The notes under the pieces were generated by a model. The model saw only the letters and a program-made list of their open reading frames with translations, made no database searches and was not told the DNA's origin. 5,657 bases of DNA from Gammaproteobacteria bacterium (GTDB lineage: Bacteria > Pseudomonadota > Gammaproteobacteria > Steroidobacterales > Steroidobacteraceae), in NCBI GenBank assembly GCA_028293775.1, contig JAQGOD010000215.1:1-5657 (forward strand), written 5' to 3'. Made by a program: the position numbers and the translations under genes. Positions within the stretch are counted from its first letter, which is position 1; each line of letters opens with the position of its first letter. Shown here in pieces: positions 1 through 5,657 of the stretch.

Positions 1-805
1 CTTTGGAAATGATCCGCGGCGCCGCTCGCCCGGGCACCGAGGCCGTGCTGATAACCGCATCGCTGGCGGCGATCCTGGCGTCCAGGACCTCTTGCTGCTT
101 GGCTTTCTCCTCTGGAGTCAGCTCGCGCGCATAGCCGCCGGTGCCCTCCGCGGAGACGCCGGTCTCGATGAATTTCGCGCCCAGCGATTTAATCTGGTCT
201 TTGGTGGCGCTGCGAACGTCATACGCTTCCACTACCGCGCCGAGGCGCTTGGCCGTGGCGATCGCCTGCAATCCGGCGACTCCCGCGCCGATCACCAGCA
301 CCGAGGCGGGGCGAATGGTGCCCGCCGCCGTGGTGAGCATCGGCAGAAATCGCTCCAGCGTATCGGCGGCGATCAAGGCGGCCTTGTAGCCGGCGACGGA
401 AGCCTGCGAGGACAGGGCATCCATGGACTGCGCGCGTGAAATGCGCGGAATCAATTCCATGGCGAAGCTGGTGATGCCGCGTTCCTTGAGGGCCCGGACC
501 AGATCGGGCCGCGCATAGGCTTGCATGTACCCGACGATGACCGCGCCTTTCTTGATTGCTGCGACTTCGGTCAAAGAAGGCGGCTGCACTTTCAATATAA
601 CGTCGGCGGAGGCGAGTATGGTGGCGGCATCGCTGAATTCGACGTCCGTATACAGCGAGTCCGGAAAGTGAGCGGCGGCACCGGCACCGTGCTCCATCAG
701 CACTCGAGACCCCAGGGCTTTGAGTTTGGCGGCGATTTCCGGAACGAGGGCAACGCGGGTTTCATTGGCAGCCGTTTCCGTGAGGACACCGACGACGACA
801 GGCAT
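1..805 (-). CDS. pntA: NAD(P) transhydrogenase subunit alpha, N-terminal part (partial)
   Basis: Proton-translocating transhydrogenase transfers hydride from NADH to NADP+ using the proton gradient; the alpha subunit's N-terminal region (domain I) is the cytoplasmic NAD(H)-binding module. The visible 268 codons show the family start (GVLTETAANETRVALVP, residues 6-22, compare E. coli GIPRERLTNETRVAATP), the hallmark PRISRAQSMDALSS (120-133) followed by QASVAGY (134-140), and a Rossmann dinucleotide loop GAGVAG (173-178) with D196 in AYDVR near the end of the next strand. EGTGGYARELTPEE (220-233) is the segment linked to the mobile loop in this family. The ATG at 805-803 is preceded by GGGGAGAG with 6-nt spacing. 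The gene runs off the left edge, so it cannot be decided whether it is a full-length PntA with membrane helices or a split PntAA followed by PntAB. It is divergent from the HNH gene. The identification is by recalled family similarity. Confidence 0.95.
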   Translation of the reverse strand, partial: MPVVVGVLTETAANETRVALVPEIAAKLKALGSRVLMEHGAGAAAHFPDSLYTDVEFSDAATILASADVILKVQPPSLTEVAAIKKGAVIVGYMQAYARPDLVRALKERGITSFAMELIPRISRAQSMDALSSQASVAGYKAALIAADTLERFLPMLTTAAGTIRPASVLVIGAGVAGLQAIATAKRLGAVVEAYDVRSATKDQIKSLGAKFIETGVSAEGTGGYARELTPEEKAKQQEVLDARIAASDAVISTASVPGRAAPRIISK

Positions 806-811
806 GCAAAA

Positions 812-819
812 CTCTCCCC
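812..819 (-). promoter_or_regulatory. Ribosome binding site of pntA
   Basis: Read on the minus strand this is GGGGAGAG, a purine-rich Shine-Dalgarno-like stretch 6 nt upstream of the ATG at 805-803. It supports that start codon, which also matches the known N-terminus of the family. Confidence 0.6.
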
Positions 820-842
820 AGCCTTAAGTTACGTGCGAAGCG

Positions 843-872
843 TTGAATTATGGCATAAGAGTCGACTATCTT
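843..872 (+). promoter_or_regulatory. Weak candidate promoter for the HNH-exonuclease-acs cluster, in the divergent gap
   Basis: The 76-bp gap 806-881 must hold the promoters for pntA (minus) and for the rightward cluster. On the plus strand TTGAAT (843-848) and TATCTT (867-872) are separated by 18 nt and resemble -35 and -10 boxes. Transcription would then start near 879, giving an almost leaderless HNH mRNA. On the minus strand CATAAT (complement of 847-852) is a fair -10 for pntA but lacks a good -35. The two candidates overlap, so only one or neither may be right. No operator-like dyad longer than ACTA/TAGT (865-868 and 873-876) was seen. Confidence 0.25.
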
Positions 873-881
873 TAGTAGGTT

Positions 882-1556
882 ATGAGCGTGAGCAGGCACG
901 ATAAGTATCAGTTGCTCGATTGGCGGGACGACCTGACGGTGGTTTCGCACGTCTATCCGTTATCTCAGCAAATCCTGCGTACCGATGTCTCGGGCATGCC
1001 GTTGGAATGGGTCGACTACCGCGAGGCCGCACGGCTGTACCACACCGAGCAAGTGGCCTACACCTGCGGAACGCTTCTGTACCGGCTTTACGGGGGAACT
1101 TGCGCGCGGACAGGCCTTCGGACCATCGTCGATGTGAATTCCATCATCGCGACCCTGGGCGTGACGGGCAATCCCGGCAATCTGCGCGGTGCGGCGTATA
1201 CCCCGCCGCTCAACAATCAAACGCTGTTCCGCCGCGACGCCTACTTGTGCTTGTATTGCGGTGCGCGTTTTACCTACAGTTTGCTGTCGCGCGACCACGT
1301 GACGCCCTTCAGCCGCGGAGGCCATGATACCTGGAGCAACGTGGTCTCTGCTTGCCGCCGCTGCAACAACGCAAAGGCCTCGCGCACGCCGGAGCAGGCC
1401 GGCATGCAGCTGTTGGCGGTGCCTTTCACGCCGACTTATGCCGAATACATTTTCTTGAAAGGCCGGCGCGTGCTTGCCGACCAAATGGAATACCTGGTCG
1501 CGCATTTCCCGCGCTCCAGTCCGCTGCACGAGCGCATGCAACGCTGGCCGATGTGA
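882..1556 (+). CDS. HNH endonuclease with Cys4 zinc ribbon
   Basis: A 224-residue HNH-family nuclease of the small stand-alone bacterial type. The C-terminal half has the complete motif set: a zinc ribbon CLYCG (C123, C126) paired with CRRCN (C158, C161), the core RDHVTPFSRGGHDTWSN (137-153) giving H139 and N153, then N162 and K165. The family's typical downstream RTPEQAGMQLL (168-178) follows. HNH domains use a metal ion to cut phosphodiester bonds; the target here is unknown. Residues 1-115 are the family's variable N-terminal domain with no motif I can name. ATG 882 is the first possible start, since an in-frame TAG lies at 876-878, but AGTAGG (874-879) is only 2 nt from it; GTG 888 would sit 8 nt from that sequence and would lose only two residues. 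The stop overlaps the start of the 5' nuclease gene by four bases (1553-1556), so the pair is translationally linked. No integrase, intron, toxin-antitoxin or methylase gene accompanies it, so a mobile-intron or restriction role is not indicated. Confidence 0.88.
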   Translation: MSVSRHDKYQLLDWRDDLTVVSHVYPLSQQILRTDVSGMPLEWVDYREAARLYHTEQVAYTCGTLLYRLYGGTCARTGLRTIVDVNSIIATLGVTGNPGNLRGAAYTPPLNNQTLFRRDAYLCLYCGARFTYSLLSRDHVTPFSRGGHDTWSNVVSACRRCNNAKASRTPEQAGMQLLAVPFTPTYAEYIFLKGRRVLADQMEYLVAHFPRSSPLHERMQRWPM

Positions 1557-2482
1557 GCGGGATCGCGGAGATTCCCGTTGCGCGGTCCGGCGTGGTGTAT
1601 TACATCGACGCCAGCTATTTCATTTTTCGCGCCTACCACTCCATGCCGCCCGATATGGTGGACGGGGACGGCAATGCCACCCACGCGCTATACGGCTTCG
1701 CGCGCTTCCTGTCGGATCTGCTGGAGAGAGTGCGCCCCGAACGTATCGGCGTTGCGTTCGATTTGAGCCTGCGCAGCGTGACCTCGTTCCGCAACGGCAT
1801 CTATCCCGCATACAAAGCCAATCGCGAATCGCCGCCTGCTGATCTGGAGCGCCAATTCGCGCTGTGCCGGCAGTTCTGCCGGCACATGGGCCTGGCCGAA
1901 TTCGCCAGCGCCGAGTACGAGGCCGACGACATCATCGGCACGTTGGCCGCGCGCTCACGCGCCGCCGGCCTTCGCAACGTGCTCGTAACGCGCGACAAGG
2001 ATCTGTCGCAATTGATTCGCGACGGCGATGTATTCTGGGATTACAGCGGCAATACGCGCTACCACTATCATGACATCGGTCCGCGCTTCGGCGTCATTCC
2101 CGAACTCATTGCCGATTTTCTCGCGCTCACCGGCGATAGCGTCGACAACATTCCGGGCGTCCCAGGAGTAGGCAAGAAAATCGCCGCCGAACTGTTTGCC
2201 GTATTCGGTTCTCTTGACGAGCTATATGCCAACCTTGATCGAATTCCGACACTCAAGCTGCGCGGCGCAGTCGCCGTAGCTGCTAAGCTGCTCGCCCACA
2301 AGGAAGCCGCCTACCTTGCACGTCGCTTGACTGGAATAGTTTGCGATATGCCCATCGAGGCGACACTCGATGATTTGAGGCCACGGCCGCAGGATCGCAG
2401 CGGGCTCAATTTCTTTTTCGACACCCATGGATTCGGGAATATATTGCGACAGCAGGTGCGGCGCATCGCCACCGCTGCATAG
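1553..2482 (+). CDS. Stand-alone 5'-3' exonuclease / flap endonuclease (PolA N-terminal type)
   Basis: A 309-residue protein matching the 5' nuclease domain of DNA polymerase I without the polymerase. Enzymes of this family remove 5' flaps and RNA primers using divalent metals. Visible parts, numbered from the GTG: first metal Asp in YYIDAS (D19) followed by FRAYH (25-29); D70 in VAFD; the helical-arch segment [14 protein letters not shown] (78-91); EYEADD (E123, D125, D126); TRDKD (D148, D150); and the helix-3-turn-helix [16 protein letters not shown] (194-209) with D195 and D198. All nine carboxylates of the Taq/PolA nuclease site are therefore present. The frame stays open upstream to 1352, but that stretch is the HNH gene in another frame. 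The GTG at 1553 forms a GTGA overlap with the HNH stop and keeps D19; GTG 1592 or 1595 are possible later starts, whereas ATG 1643 would remove D19. No strong Shine-Dalgarno is seen, which fits translational coupling. Its length exceeds that of E. coli ExoIX (Xni, about 250 residues), so I assign no symbol. Confidence 0.92.
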   Translation: MSGIAEIPVARSGVVYYIDASYFIFRAYHSMPPDMVDGDGNATHALYGFARFLSDLLERVRPERIGVAFDLSLRSVTSFRNGIYPAYKANRESPPADLERQFALCRQFCRHMGLAEFASAEYEADDIIGTLAARSRAAGLRNVLVTRDKDLSQLIRDGDVFWDYSGNTRYHYHDIGPRFGVIPELIADFLALTGDSVDNIPGVPGVGKKIAAELFAVFGSLDELYANLDRIPTLKLRGAVAVAAKLLAHKEAAYLARRLTGIVCDMPIEATLDDLRPRPQDRSGLNFFFDTHGFGNILRQQVRRIATAA

Positions 2483-2485
2483 ACG

Positions 2486-2490
2486 AAGGA
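2486..2490 (+). promoter_or_regulatory. Ribosome binding site of acs
   Basis: AAGGA lies 6 nt upstream of the ATG at 2497, inside the 14-nt gap after the exonuclease stop codon. It fixes the acs start, and the short gap argues for shared transcription with the two nuclease genes. Confidence 0.75.
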
Positions 2491-2496
2491 AAGACC

Positions 2497-4650
2497 ATGG
2501 CGAAGAAAGATATCCAGTCCGTCCTCCAAGAGGACCGCGTATTTCCACCGACCGCGGCATTTGCCAAGCAGGCCGCGCTCAAGGCGGCGGAGCTGAAGCG
2601 CCTGCATGCCAAGGCGGCCGATGATTACATCGGATTCTGGGCCGACTTGGCCGTCGCAGAGATCGACTGGCACCGGCCATTCGCCGTTCCCCTCGATGAC
2701 TCGCGCGCGCCGAATTACCGTTGGTTCACCGATGGGCAGTTGAATGTCTCGCACAACTGCTTGGACGTGCATTTGGAAACCCGCGCCGACAAGCTTGCCA
2801 TTATCTTCGAGGGCGAGCCGGGCGACGTGCGCAAGCTGACTTATGCGCAACTGCATCAAGCGGTATGCCAGTTTGGCAATGCGCTGAAAAATCAAGGTAT
2901 CGGCCGCGGCGATCGGGTGATCATTTATATGCCTTTGATTCCCGAGGCGGTCGTGGCCATGCAGGCATGTGCGCGCATTGGCGCGGTGCATTCGGTGGTA
3001 TTCGGCGGTTTCTCTGCCAATGCGGTCAAAGATCGAATCGATGATGCGGGCGCCAAGCTCGTGATAACCGCCGATGGGGGCTGGCGCGGGGGCCACGCCC
3101 TGGAGCTCAAGGCGGCCGTCGACAAGGCATTGGACGACGGGTGCGAGTCGGTAGAAAAAGTCATTGTTTACCGGCGCACGGGCACCGCCTGTGAGATGCG
3201 CTCGGGCCGCGATGTGTGGTGGCACGACGCGATATTGGGTCAAAACGCGGCTTGCGAGCCCGAATGGTTGGATGCGGAACATCCCCTGTTCCTGCTGTAT
3301 ACCTCGGGTTCGACCGGCAAGCCGAAGGGCATCCAACATTCCAGCGGCGGCTATCTGCTGAATGCGAAGTTGACCACGAAGTGGTGCTTCGACCTGAAGG
3401 ATAGCGACATTTACTGGTGCACTGCCGATGTCGGCTGGGTTACCGGGCACACGTACGTGGTATATGGTCCGCTGGCGGCGGGCGCCACCATCTTTATGTA
3501 CGAGGGTGCGCCGACGTTCCCGGACGGGGCCCGTTTTTGGAAGATGTGCCAAACCCACGGGGTCAGCATCTTTTACACCGCGCCCACGGCGATTCGCGCG
3601 CTGATGAAGCTCGGCGATGCGCTGCCGGCGCAATACGATCTAAGCAAGCTGCGAGTGCTCGGCACGGTCGGCGAACCCATCAATCCCGAAGCGTGGATGT
3701 GGTATCACCGCATTATCGGCCGCGAACGTTGCCCCATCGTGGATACCTGGTGGCAGACGGAGACCGGCGCAGCCATGATGGCGCCCGTTCCGGGCGTGAC
3801 GTCGACCAAGCCGGGGTCCTGCACCCAGCCGCTTCCCGGGATTTTCGCGGACATCGTCGATGAGGAGGGGCGCCCGGTGAAAACGCCGGATGCCGGCGGG
3901 TATCTGGTCATCAAGCGCCCGTGGCCCTCCATGCTGCGCACGATTTGGGGCGACAACGAACGATACATTTCGACGTATTGGGAAAAATTCAAAAATCACT
4001 ACTATGTCGCCGGCGATTCGGCGCGCCGCGATGCGGACGGCTACTACTGGATCATGGGACGCATCGACGATGTTATAAACATCGCAGGGCACAGGCTCGG
4101 CACCATGGAAATCGAGTCGGCCTTGGTCGCGCATCCTAAAGTCGCGGAAGCGGCCGTCGTCAGCAAGCCCCACGAAATCAAGGGCGAATCGGCTTTTGCC
4201 TATGTGGTGCTCAATGTGAAGCGACCGGAAGGCGCGGCTGCAAAGTTGCTGATGGACGAGCTGCGCGGATGGGTTGGCGATCAGTTGAGTCCGATTGCCA
4301 AACCGGATGAAATTCGATTGACCGATAATCTGCCCAAGACTCGTTCCGGTAAAATCATGCGCCGCTTGTTGCGAGCCGTTGCGCGAGACGAGCAGATCAC
4401 CCAGGATATGTCGACGCTGGAGAATCCGGCCATACTCGAGCAGCTGCGGGGCGGCACGCCGGCCGCGAGGCAGAGTGCTGCGCCCAAGAAGGCTTCTAAA
4501 AAGGCACCCAAGACAGCAGCCAGAGCGGCGAAAAAGCCGGCAACCGCGGCAAAGAAGGCGCCGAAGCGCGCTGCGAAGGCGGCGATGCGAAGACGTTCCA
4601 CCCCCGCGAAATCGCGGAAACCGGCGGGGCGCGCTCGTCGCAAGAAATAA
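2497..4650 (+). CDS. acs: AMP-forming acetyl-CoA synthetase with a histone-H1-like basic C-terminal tail
   Basis: Activates acetate with ATP to acetyl-AMP and then to acetyl-CoA in the cytoplasm. Residues 1 to about 653 align by eye with the whole of enterobacterial Acs (about 652 residues): ATP-binding loop [11 protein letters not shown] (268-278), WVTGH (314-318), GTVGEP (389-394), WWQTETG (418-424), [17 protein letters not shown] (the hinge region) and PKTRSGK (613-619). The acetate-pocket residues known from Salmonella Acs (V310, T311, V386, W414) correspond to V315, T316, V391 and W419, so acetate rather than propionate is the expected substrate. K619 is the equivalent of the lysine that Pat-type acetyltransferases acetylate and CobB restores, so the same control is possible. 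The reading frame then continues for 64 residues of Lys/Ala/Arg/Pro-rich sequence not found in the standard enzyme (see separate entry). It is the third gene of the nuclease cluster, starting 14 nt after the exonuclease. Confidence 0.96.
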   Translation: MAKKDIQSVLQEDRVFPPTAAFAKQAALKAAELKRLHAKAADDYIGFWADLAVAEIDWHRPFAVPLDDSRAPNYRWFTDGQLNVSHNCLDVHLETRADKLAIIFEGEPGDVRKLTYAQLHQAVCQFGNALKNQGIGRGDRVIIYMPLIPEAVVAMQACARIGAVHSVVFGGFSANAVKDRIDDAGAKLVITADGGWRGGHALELKAAVDKALDDGCESVEKVIVYRRTGTACEMRSGRDVWWHDAILGQNAACEPEWLDAEHPLFLLYTSGSTGKPKGIQHSSGGYLLNAKLTTKWCFDLKDSDIYWCTADVGWVTGHTYVVYGPLAAGATIFMYEGAPTFPDGARFWKMCQTHGVSIFYTAPTAIRALMKLGDALPAQYDLSKLRVLGTVGEPINPEAWMWYHRIIGRERCPIVDTWWQTETGAAMMAPVPGVTSTKPGSCTQPLPGIFADIVDEEGRPVKTPDAGGYLVIKRPWPSMLRTIWGDNERYISTYWEKFKNHYYVAGDSARRDADGYYWIMGRIDDVINIAGHRLGTMEIESALVAHPKVAEAAVVSKPHEIKGESAFAYVVLNVKRPEGAAAKLLMDELRGWVGDQLSPIAKPDEIRLTDNLPKTRSGKIMRRLLRAVARDEQITQDMSTLENPAILEQLRGGTPAARQSAAPKKASKKAPKTAARAAKKPATAAKKAPKRAAKAAMRRRSTPAKSRKPAGRARRKK
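4456..4647 (+). other. Lys/Ala/Arg/Pro-rich H1/AlgP-like tail of the acetyl-CoA synthetase
   Basis: This segment encodes residues 654-717 of the synthetase. By hand count it has 15 Lys, 10 Arg, 21 Ala and 7 Pro in 64 residues, with no Asp or Glu. KKAPK occurs twice (668-672 and 686-690), and the last third shifts toward Arg. Composition and repeat style resemble eukaryotic histone H1 tails, Pseudomonas AlgP and the PhaF tail, which bind nucleic acid non-specifically; the same role here is inference. It is in frame with a normal core and ends at TAA 4648-4650, so it is not obviously a frameshift product. It is probably disordered. Confidence 0.85.
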
Positions 4651-4720
4651 CGACCCGGATGGAAGCCAGCTCGCGGGTGGATAATCGGATTCATCGGCGA
4701 ACCTGCCGCAGGGGCCGAGC
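4651..4720 (+). other. Short intergenic gap between acs and the VOC gene
   Basis: Seventy bases. ACCCG (4653-4657) can pair with CGGGT (4674-4678) across a 16-nt loop, and CCTG/CAGG (4702-4705 and 4709-4712) forms a small hairpin, but neither is followed by a T tract, so no intrinsic terminator is evident. AGGGG (4710-4714) lies 6 nt before the next ATG and is its likely ribosome binding site. No convincing promoter was seen, so read-through from acs is plausible. Confidence 0.4.
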
Positions 4721-5110
4721 ATGAATCTGAACCAGGTTACCTTGCCATCGACCGACGTGGAGCGGTCGGCGCAGTTCTACAGACGCCTAGGATTCACGCA
4801 GATCGTCAGTGCGCTGCCGCGATATGCAAGATTCGAGTGCCCGGACGGCGCCACCTTTTCGCTGCACGCTTTCAAGTCGCTGACGCCGTCGCATACGGTG
4901 GTCTACTTTGAATGCGACGACGTGGACGCCACCTACCAGCGGCTGCGTTCACTGGGGATAGAATTCGACCAGGCGCCTCAAGACCAGATTTGGCTTTGGC
5001 GCGAAGCTTACTTGCATGATCCGGATGGCAACATCATTTGCCTTTATCATGCCGGCAATACACGGCGCTTTCCGCCCTGGCGATTGTCCGACGATTCACC
5101 GAGGATGTGA
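4721..5110 (+). CDS. VOC superfamily (glyoxalase/bleomycin-resistance fold) protein
   Basis: A 129-residue single VOC domain made of two beta-alpha-beta-beta-beta modules. The first module begins LNQVTLPSTDVERSAQFYRRLGF (3-25), the usual strand followed by the FYxxLGF helix end. The second begins HTVVYFECDDVDATYQRLRSLGI (58-80), and HDPDGNIICLYHAG (99-112) is the classic closing strand. The protein ends with RRFPPWRL (115-122), a tail I recall from a conserved uncharacterised VOC subgroup. At the usual metal positions the first strand has Q5 instead of His, the second module has H58, and the last strand has C107 where many enzymes have Glu (DPDGNxxEL), with H110 nearby. The metal site and substrate are therefore uncertain; a glyoxalase I or resistance role should not be assumed. 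The ATG at 4721 follows AGGGG with 6-nt spacing. There is no signal peptide. Confidence 0.85.
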   Translation: MNLNQVTLPSTDVERSAQFYRRLGFTQIVSALPRYARFECPDGATFSLHAFKSLTPSHTVVYFECDDVDATYQRLRSLGIEFDQAPQDQIWLWREAYLHDPDGNIICLYHAGNTRRFPPWRLSDDSPRM

Positions 5111-5121
5111 TCCTGGGCCCA

Positions 5122-5135
5122 TTTGGGCGCCCAAA
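5122..5135. repeat. Perfect 14-bp palindrome TTTGGGCGCCCAAA
   Basis: The site equals its own reverse complement and begins 11 nt after the VOC stop codon. A neighbouring palindrome TGGGCCCA (5114-5121) abuts it, and TGGGC (5114-5118) can also pair with GCCCA (5129-5133). It has no T tract, so it is a poor intrinsic terminator; a dimeric regulator's binding site or a weak 3'-end hairpin are the alternatives. Confidence 0.5.
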
Positions 5136-5169
5136 CGACGAAAGGCGCGAACTGGCCGACAAGCTCGGC

Positions 5170-5175
5170 TAGAAT
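5170..5175 (+). promoter_or_regulatory. Candidate -10 box (TAGAAT) for ybiT
   Basis: TAGAAT matches five of six bases of the sigma-70 -10 consensus, in a region where a ybiT promoter is expected. No good -35 box lies 16-18 nt upstream (that window reads close to GCGAAC). If used, transcription would begin near 5182 and give a leader of about 140 nt containing the 14-mer repeat and the terminator hairpin. Confidence 0.35.
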
Positions 5176-5211
5176 GCGGGGGTCGGATTGGGCGATTTTG
5201 CAGCGTAGACG

Positions 5212-5239
5212 CCTCGCGTGCCGCACCTCGCGTGCCGCA
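5212..5239 (+). repeat. Tandem duplication of a 14-mer (CCTCGCGTGCCGCA x2)
   Basis: Two perfect head-to-tail copies occupy 5212-5225 and 5226-5239. The second copy with its flank can fold as GCGTG-CCG-CACGC (5230-5242), a 5-bp stem with a 3-nt loop. It lies in the presumed ybiT leader. Confidence 0.75.
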
Positions 5240-5284
5240 CGCTTACGACCGGCACTCCATTAGACGGGCTTTGTCAGGGCACTC

Positions 5285-5315
5285 GTGGCCGCAGCGGCCG
5301 CATTTTTCTTTTTTT
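5285..5315 (+). terminator. Intrinsic terminator structure just upstream of ybiT (possible attenuator)
   Basis: Positions 5285-5291 pair with 5295-5301 to form a 7-bp stem (six Watson-Crick pairs and one G-U) around the loop CAG (5292-5294). After one A comes a tract of 12 T in 13 bases (5303-5315). This is the textbook form of a rho-independent terminator. It ends 8 nt before the ybiT ATG, and the GGGA that may serve as ribosome binding site (5316-5319) begins directly after the T tract. It either ends the upstream acs-VOC transcript or, if the ybiT promoter is upstream, acts as an attenuator. Confidence 0.7.
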
Positions 5316-5323
5316 GGGACATT

Positions 5324-5657
5324 ATGCTTTCCACATCCAACGTCGCCGTTCAATTCGGCGCCAAGCCGCTCTTCGAGCAGGTGACGGTCAAATTCTCCGA
5401 CGGCAATCGCTATGGCCTGATCGGCGCAAACGGTTCGGGTAAATCCACGCTCATGAAGGTGCTGGGCGGCGATCTTGATGCAAGCGCCGGCGATGTGATG
5501 CTGCAAATGGGCATGCGGCTCGGCAAGCTGAACCAGAATCAATTCGGCTACGAAGATGAGCGCGTCCTCGACGTCGTGATGCGCGGCCACACGGAGCTGT
5601 GGGCGGCAATGCAGGAACGCGATCGGATCTACGCCGACCCCAAGGCTACCGACGAGG
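5324..5657 (+). CDS. ybiT: ABC-F family ATPase YbiT, N-terminal part (partial)
   Basis: ABC-F proteins are soluble twin-ATPase factors that bind the ribosomal E site and modulate translation; they are not transporters. The visible 111 codons run close to E. coli YbiT along their whole length: [15 protein letters not shown] (10-24), [16 protein letters not shown] (27-42) containing Walker A with K40 and S41, LGGDL (47-51), GKLNQNQF (67-74) around the Q-loop, [13 protein letters not shown] (81-93) and QERDRIYA (97-104). The ATG at 5324 matches the E. coli N-terminus (MLVSSNV against MLSTSNV here). The ribosome binding site is weak: GGGA with only 4-nt spacing. The right edge removes the signature motif, Walker B, the linker and the second ATPase domain, so intactness cannot be judged. 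A terminator-like hairpin sits immediately upstream. Confidence 0.93.
   Translation, partial: MLSTSNVAVQFGAKPLFEQVTVKFSDGNRYGLIGANGSGKSTLMKVLGGDLDASAGDVMLQMGMRLGKLNQNQFGYEDERVLDVVMRGHTELWAAMQERDRIYADPKATDE

Larger units (their letters stand above)
5111..5323 (+). other. 213-nt non-coding region between the VOC gene and ybiT
   Basis: No gene could be supported here. It holds, in order, a palindrome (5122-5135), a -10-like box (5170-5175), a duplicated 14-mer (5212-5239) and a terminator-like hairpin with a T tract (5285-5315), each listed separately. A 29-codon open frame starting at ATG 5174 and stopping at TAG 5261-5263 is rich in Arg (8 of 29) but has no ribosome binding site, so it is not called as a gene. 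Confidence 0.6.

Noticed and set aside
1352..1552. Upstream extension of the 5' nuclease to ATG 1352
   Set aside because: This stretch encodes the zinc-ribbon end of the HNH protein in another frame, and its translation in the nuclease frame has no family similarity. The GTG at 1553 gives a normal N-terminus.
882..1556. HNH gene as part of a mobile element, group I/II intron or restriction system
   Set aside because: No intron-like flanks, reverse transcriptase, methylase, transposase or terminal repeats were seen, and the gene sits in a tight cluster with an exonuclease and acs.
2311..3633. Long minus-strand open frame of 440 codons across the exonuclease and acs genes
   Set aside because: It is antisense to two clearly recognised genes, has no recognisable motif and a composition typical of the reverse frame of G+C-rich coding DNA.
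2497..4650. Propionyl-CoA synthetase (PrpE) instead of Acs
   Set aside because: The acetate-pocket set V315, T316, V391 and W419 and the WWQTETG motif match acetyl-CoA synthetase.
4653..4678. Hairpin after acs as a transcription terminator
   Set aside because: The stem is 5 bp with a 16-nt loop and no T tract follows.
3640..4722. Minus-strand open frame of 360 codons opposite the second half of acs
   Set aside because: It is a shadow of the acs coding frame; the Leu/Arg/Ala-rich translation shows no domain.
5220..5298. Antiterminator pairing of GCCGC in the 14-mer repeats (5220-5224 or 5234-5238) with GCGGC in the terminator (5294-5298)
   Set aside because: Only five base pairs form and the flanking bases do not extend the helix, so it would not compete well with the terminator stem.
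5218..5442. Open frame from GTG 5218 running through the terminator into ybiT
   Set aside because: There is no ribosome binding site, and most of its length is an out-of-frame reading of ybiT.

Overview
The window reads as ordinary chromosomal DNA from a G+C-rich proteobacterium (roughly 60% G+C by eye). A gamma- or betaproteobacterium fits best: the last gene is a close YbiT-type ABC-F protein, the first is a proteobacterial-style transhydrogenase alpha subunit, and the acetyl-CoA synthetase closely resembles the enterobacterial enzyme. No rRNA, tRNA, CRISPR array, insertion sequence or phage gene was recognised.

Layout. Positions 1-805 (minus) hold the N-terminal 268 codons of NAD(P) transhydrogenase subunit alpha (pntA), cut by the left edge. 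A 76-bp divergent gap separates it from a rightward cluster: an HNH endonuclease (882-1556), a stand-alone PolA-type 5'-3' exonuclease/flap nuclease (1553-2482) that starts on a GTG overlapping the HNH stop codon, and an AMP-forming acetyl-CoA synthetase (2497-4650) after a 14-nt gap. These three are almost certainly co-transcribed. A VOC/glyoxalase-fold protein (4721-5110) follows after 70 nt and may belong to the same transcript. A 213-nt non-coding stretch (5111-5323) then holds a perfect 14-bp palindrome, a -10-like box, a perfect 14-bp tandem duplication and a strong intrinsic-terminator structure. The ABC-F gene ybiT (5324 onward) begins just after the terminator and is cut by the right edge.

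How the genes fit together. The two nucleases look like a translationally linked DNA-processing pair. The synthetase is a separate acetate-activation function that shares their transcript. Transhydrogenase (NADPH supply) and acetyl-CoA synthetase are both central metabolism, but they are divergently transcribed and nothing seen here proves co-regulation.

The most unusual points are (1) a 64-residue Lys/Ala/Arg/Pro tail resembling histone H1 or AlgP, with no acidic residue, fused to an otherwise complete acetyl-CoA synthetase; (2) an intrinsic terminator ending 8 nt before the ybiT start codon, which suggests attenuation of an ABC-F translation factor; and (3) the overlapping HNH/5'-nuclease pair. 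I did not find convincing evidence of a wholly new multi-gene system.
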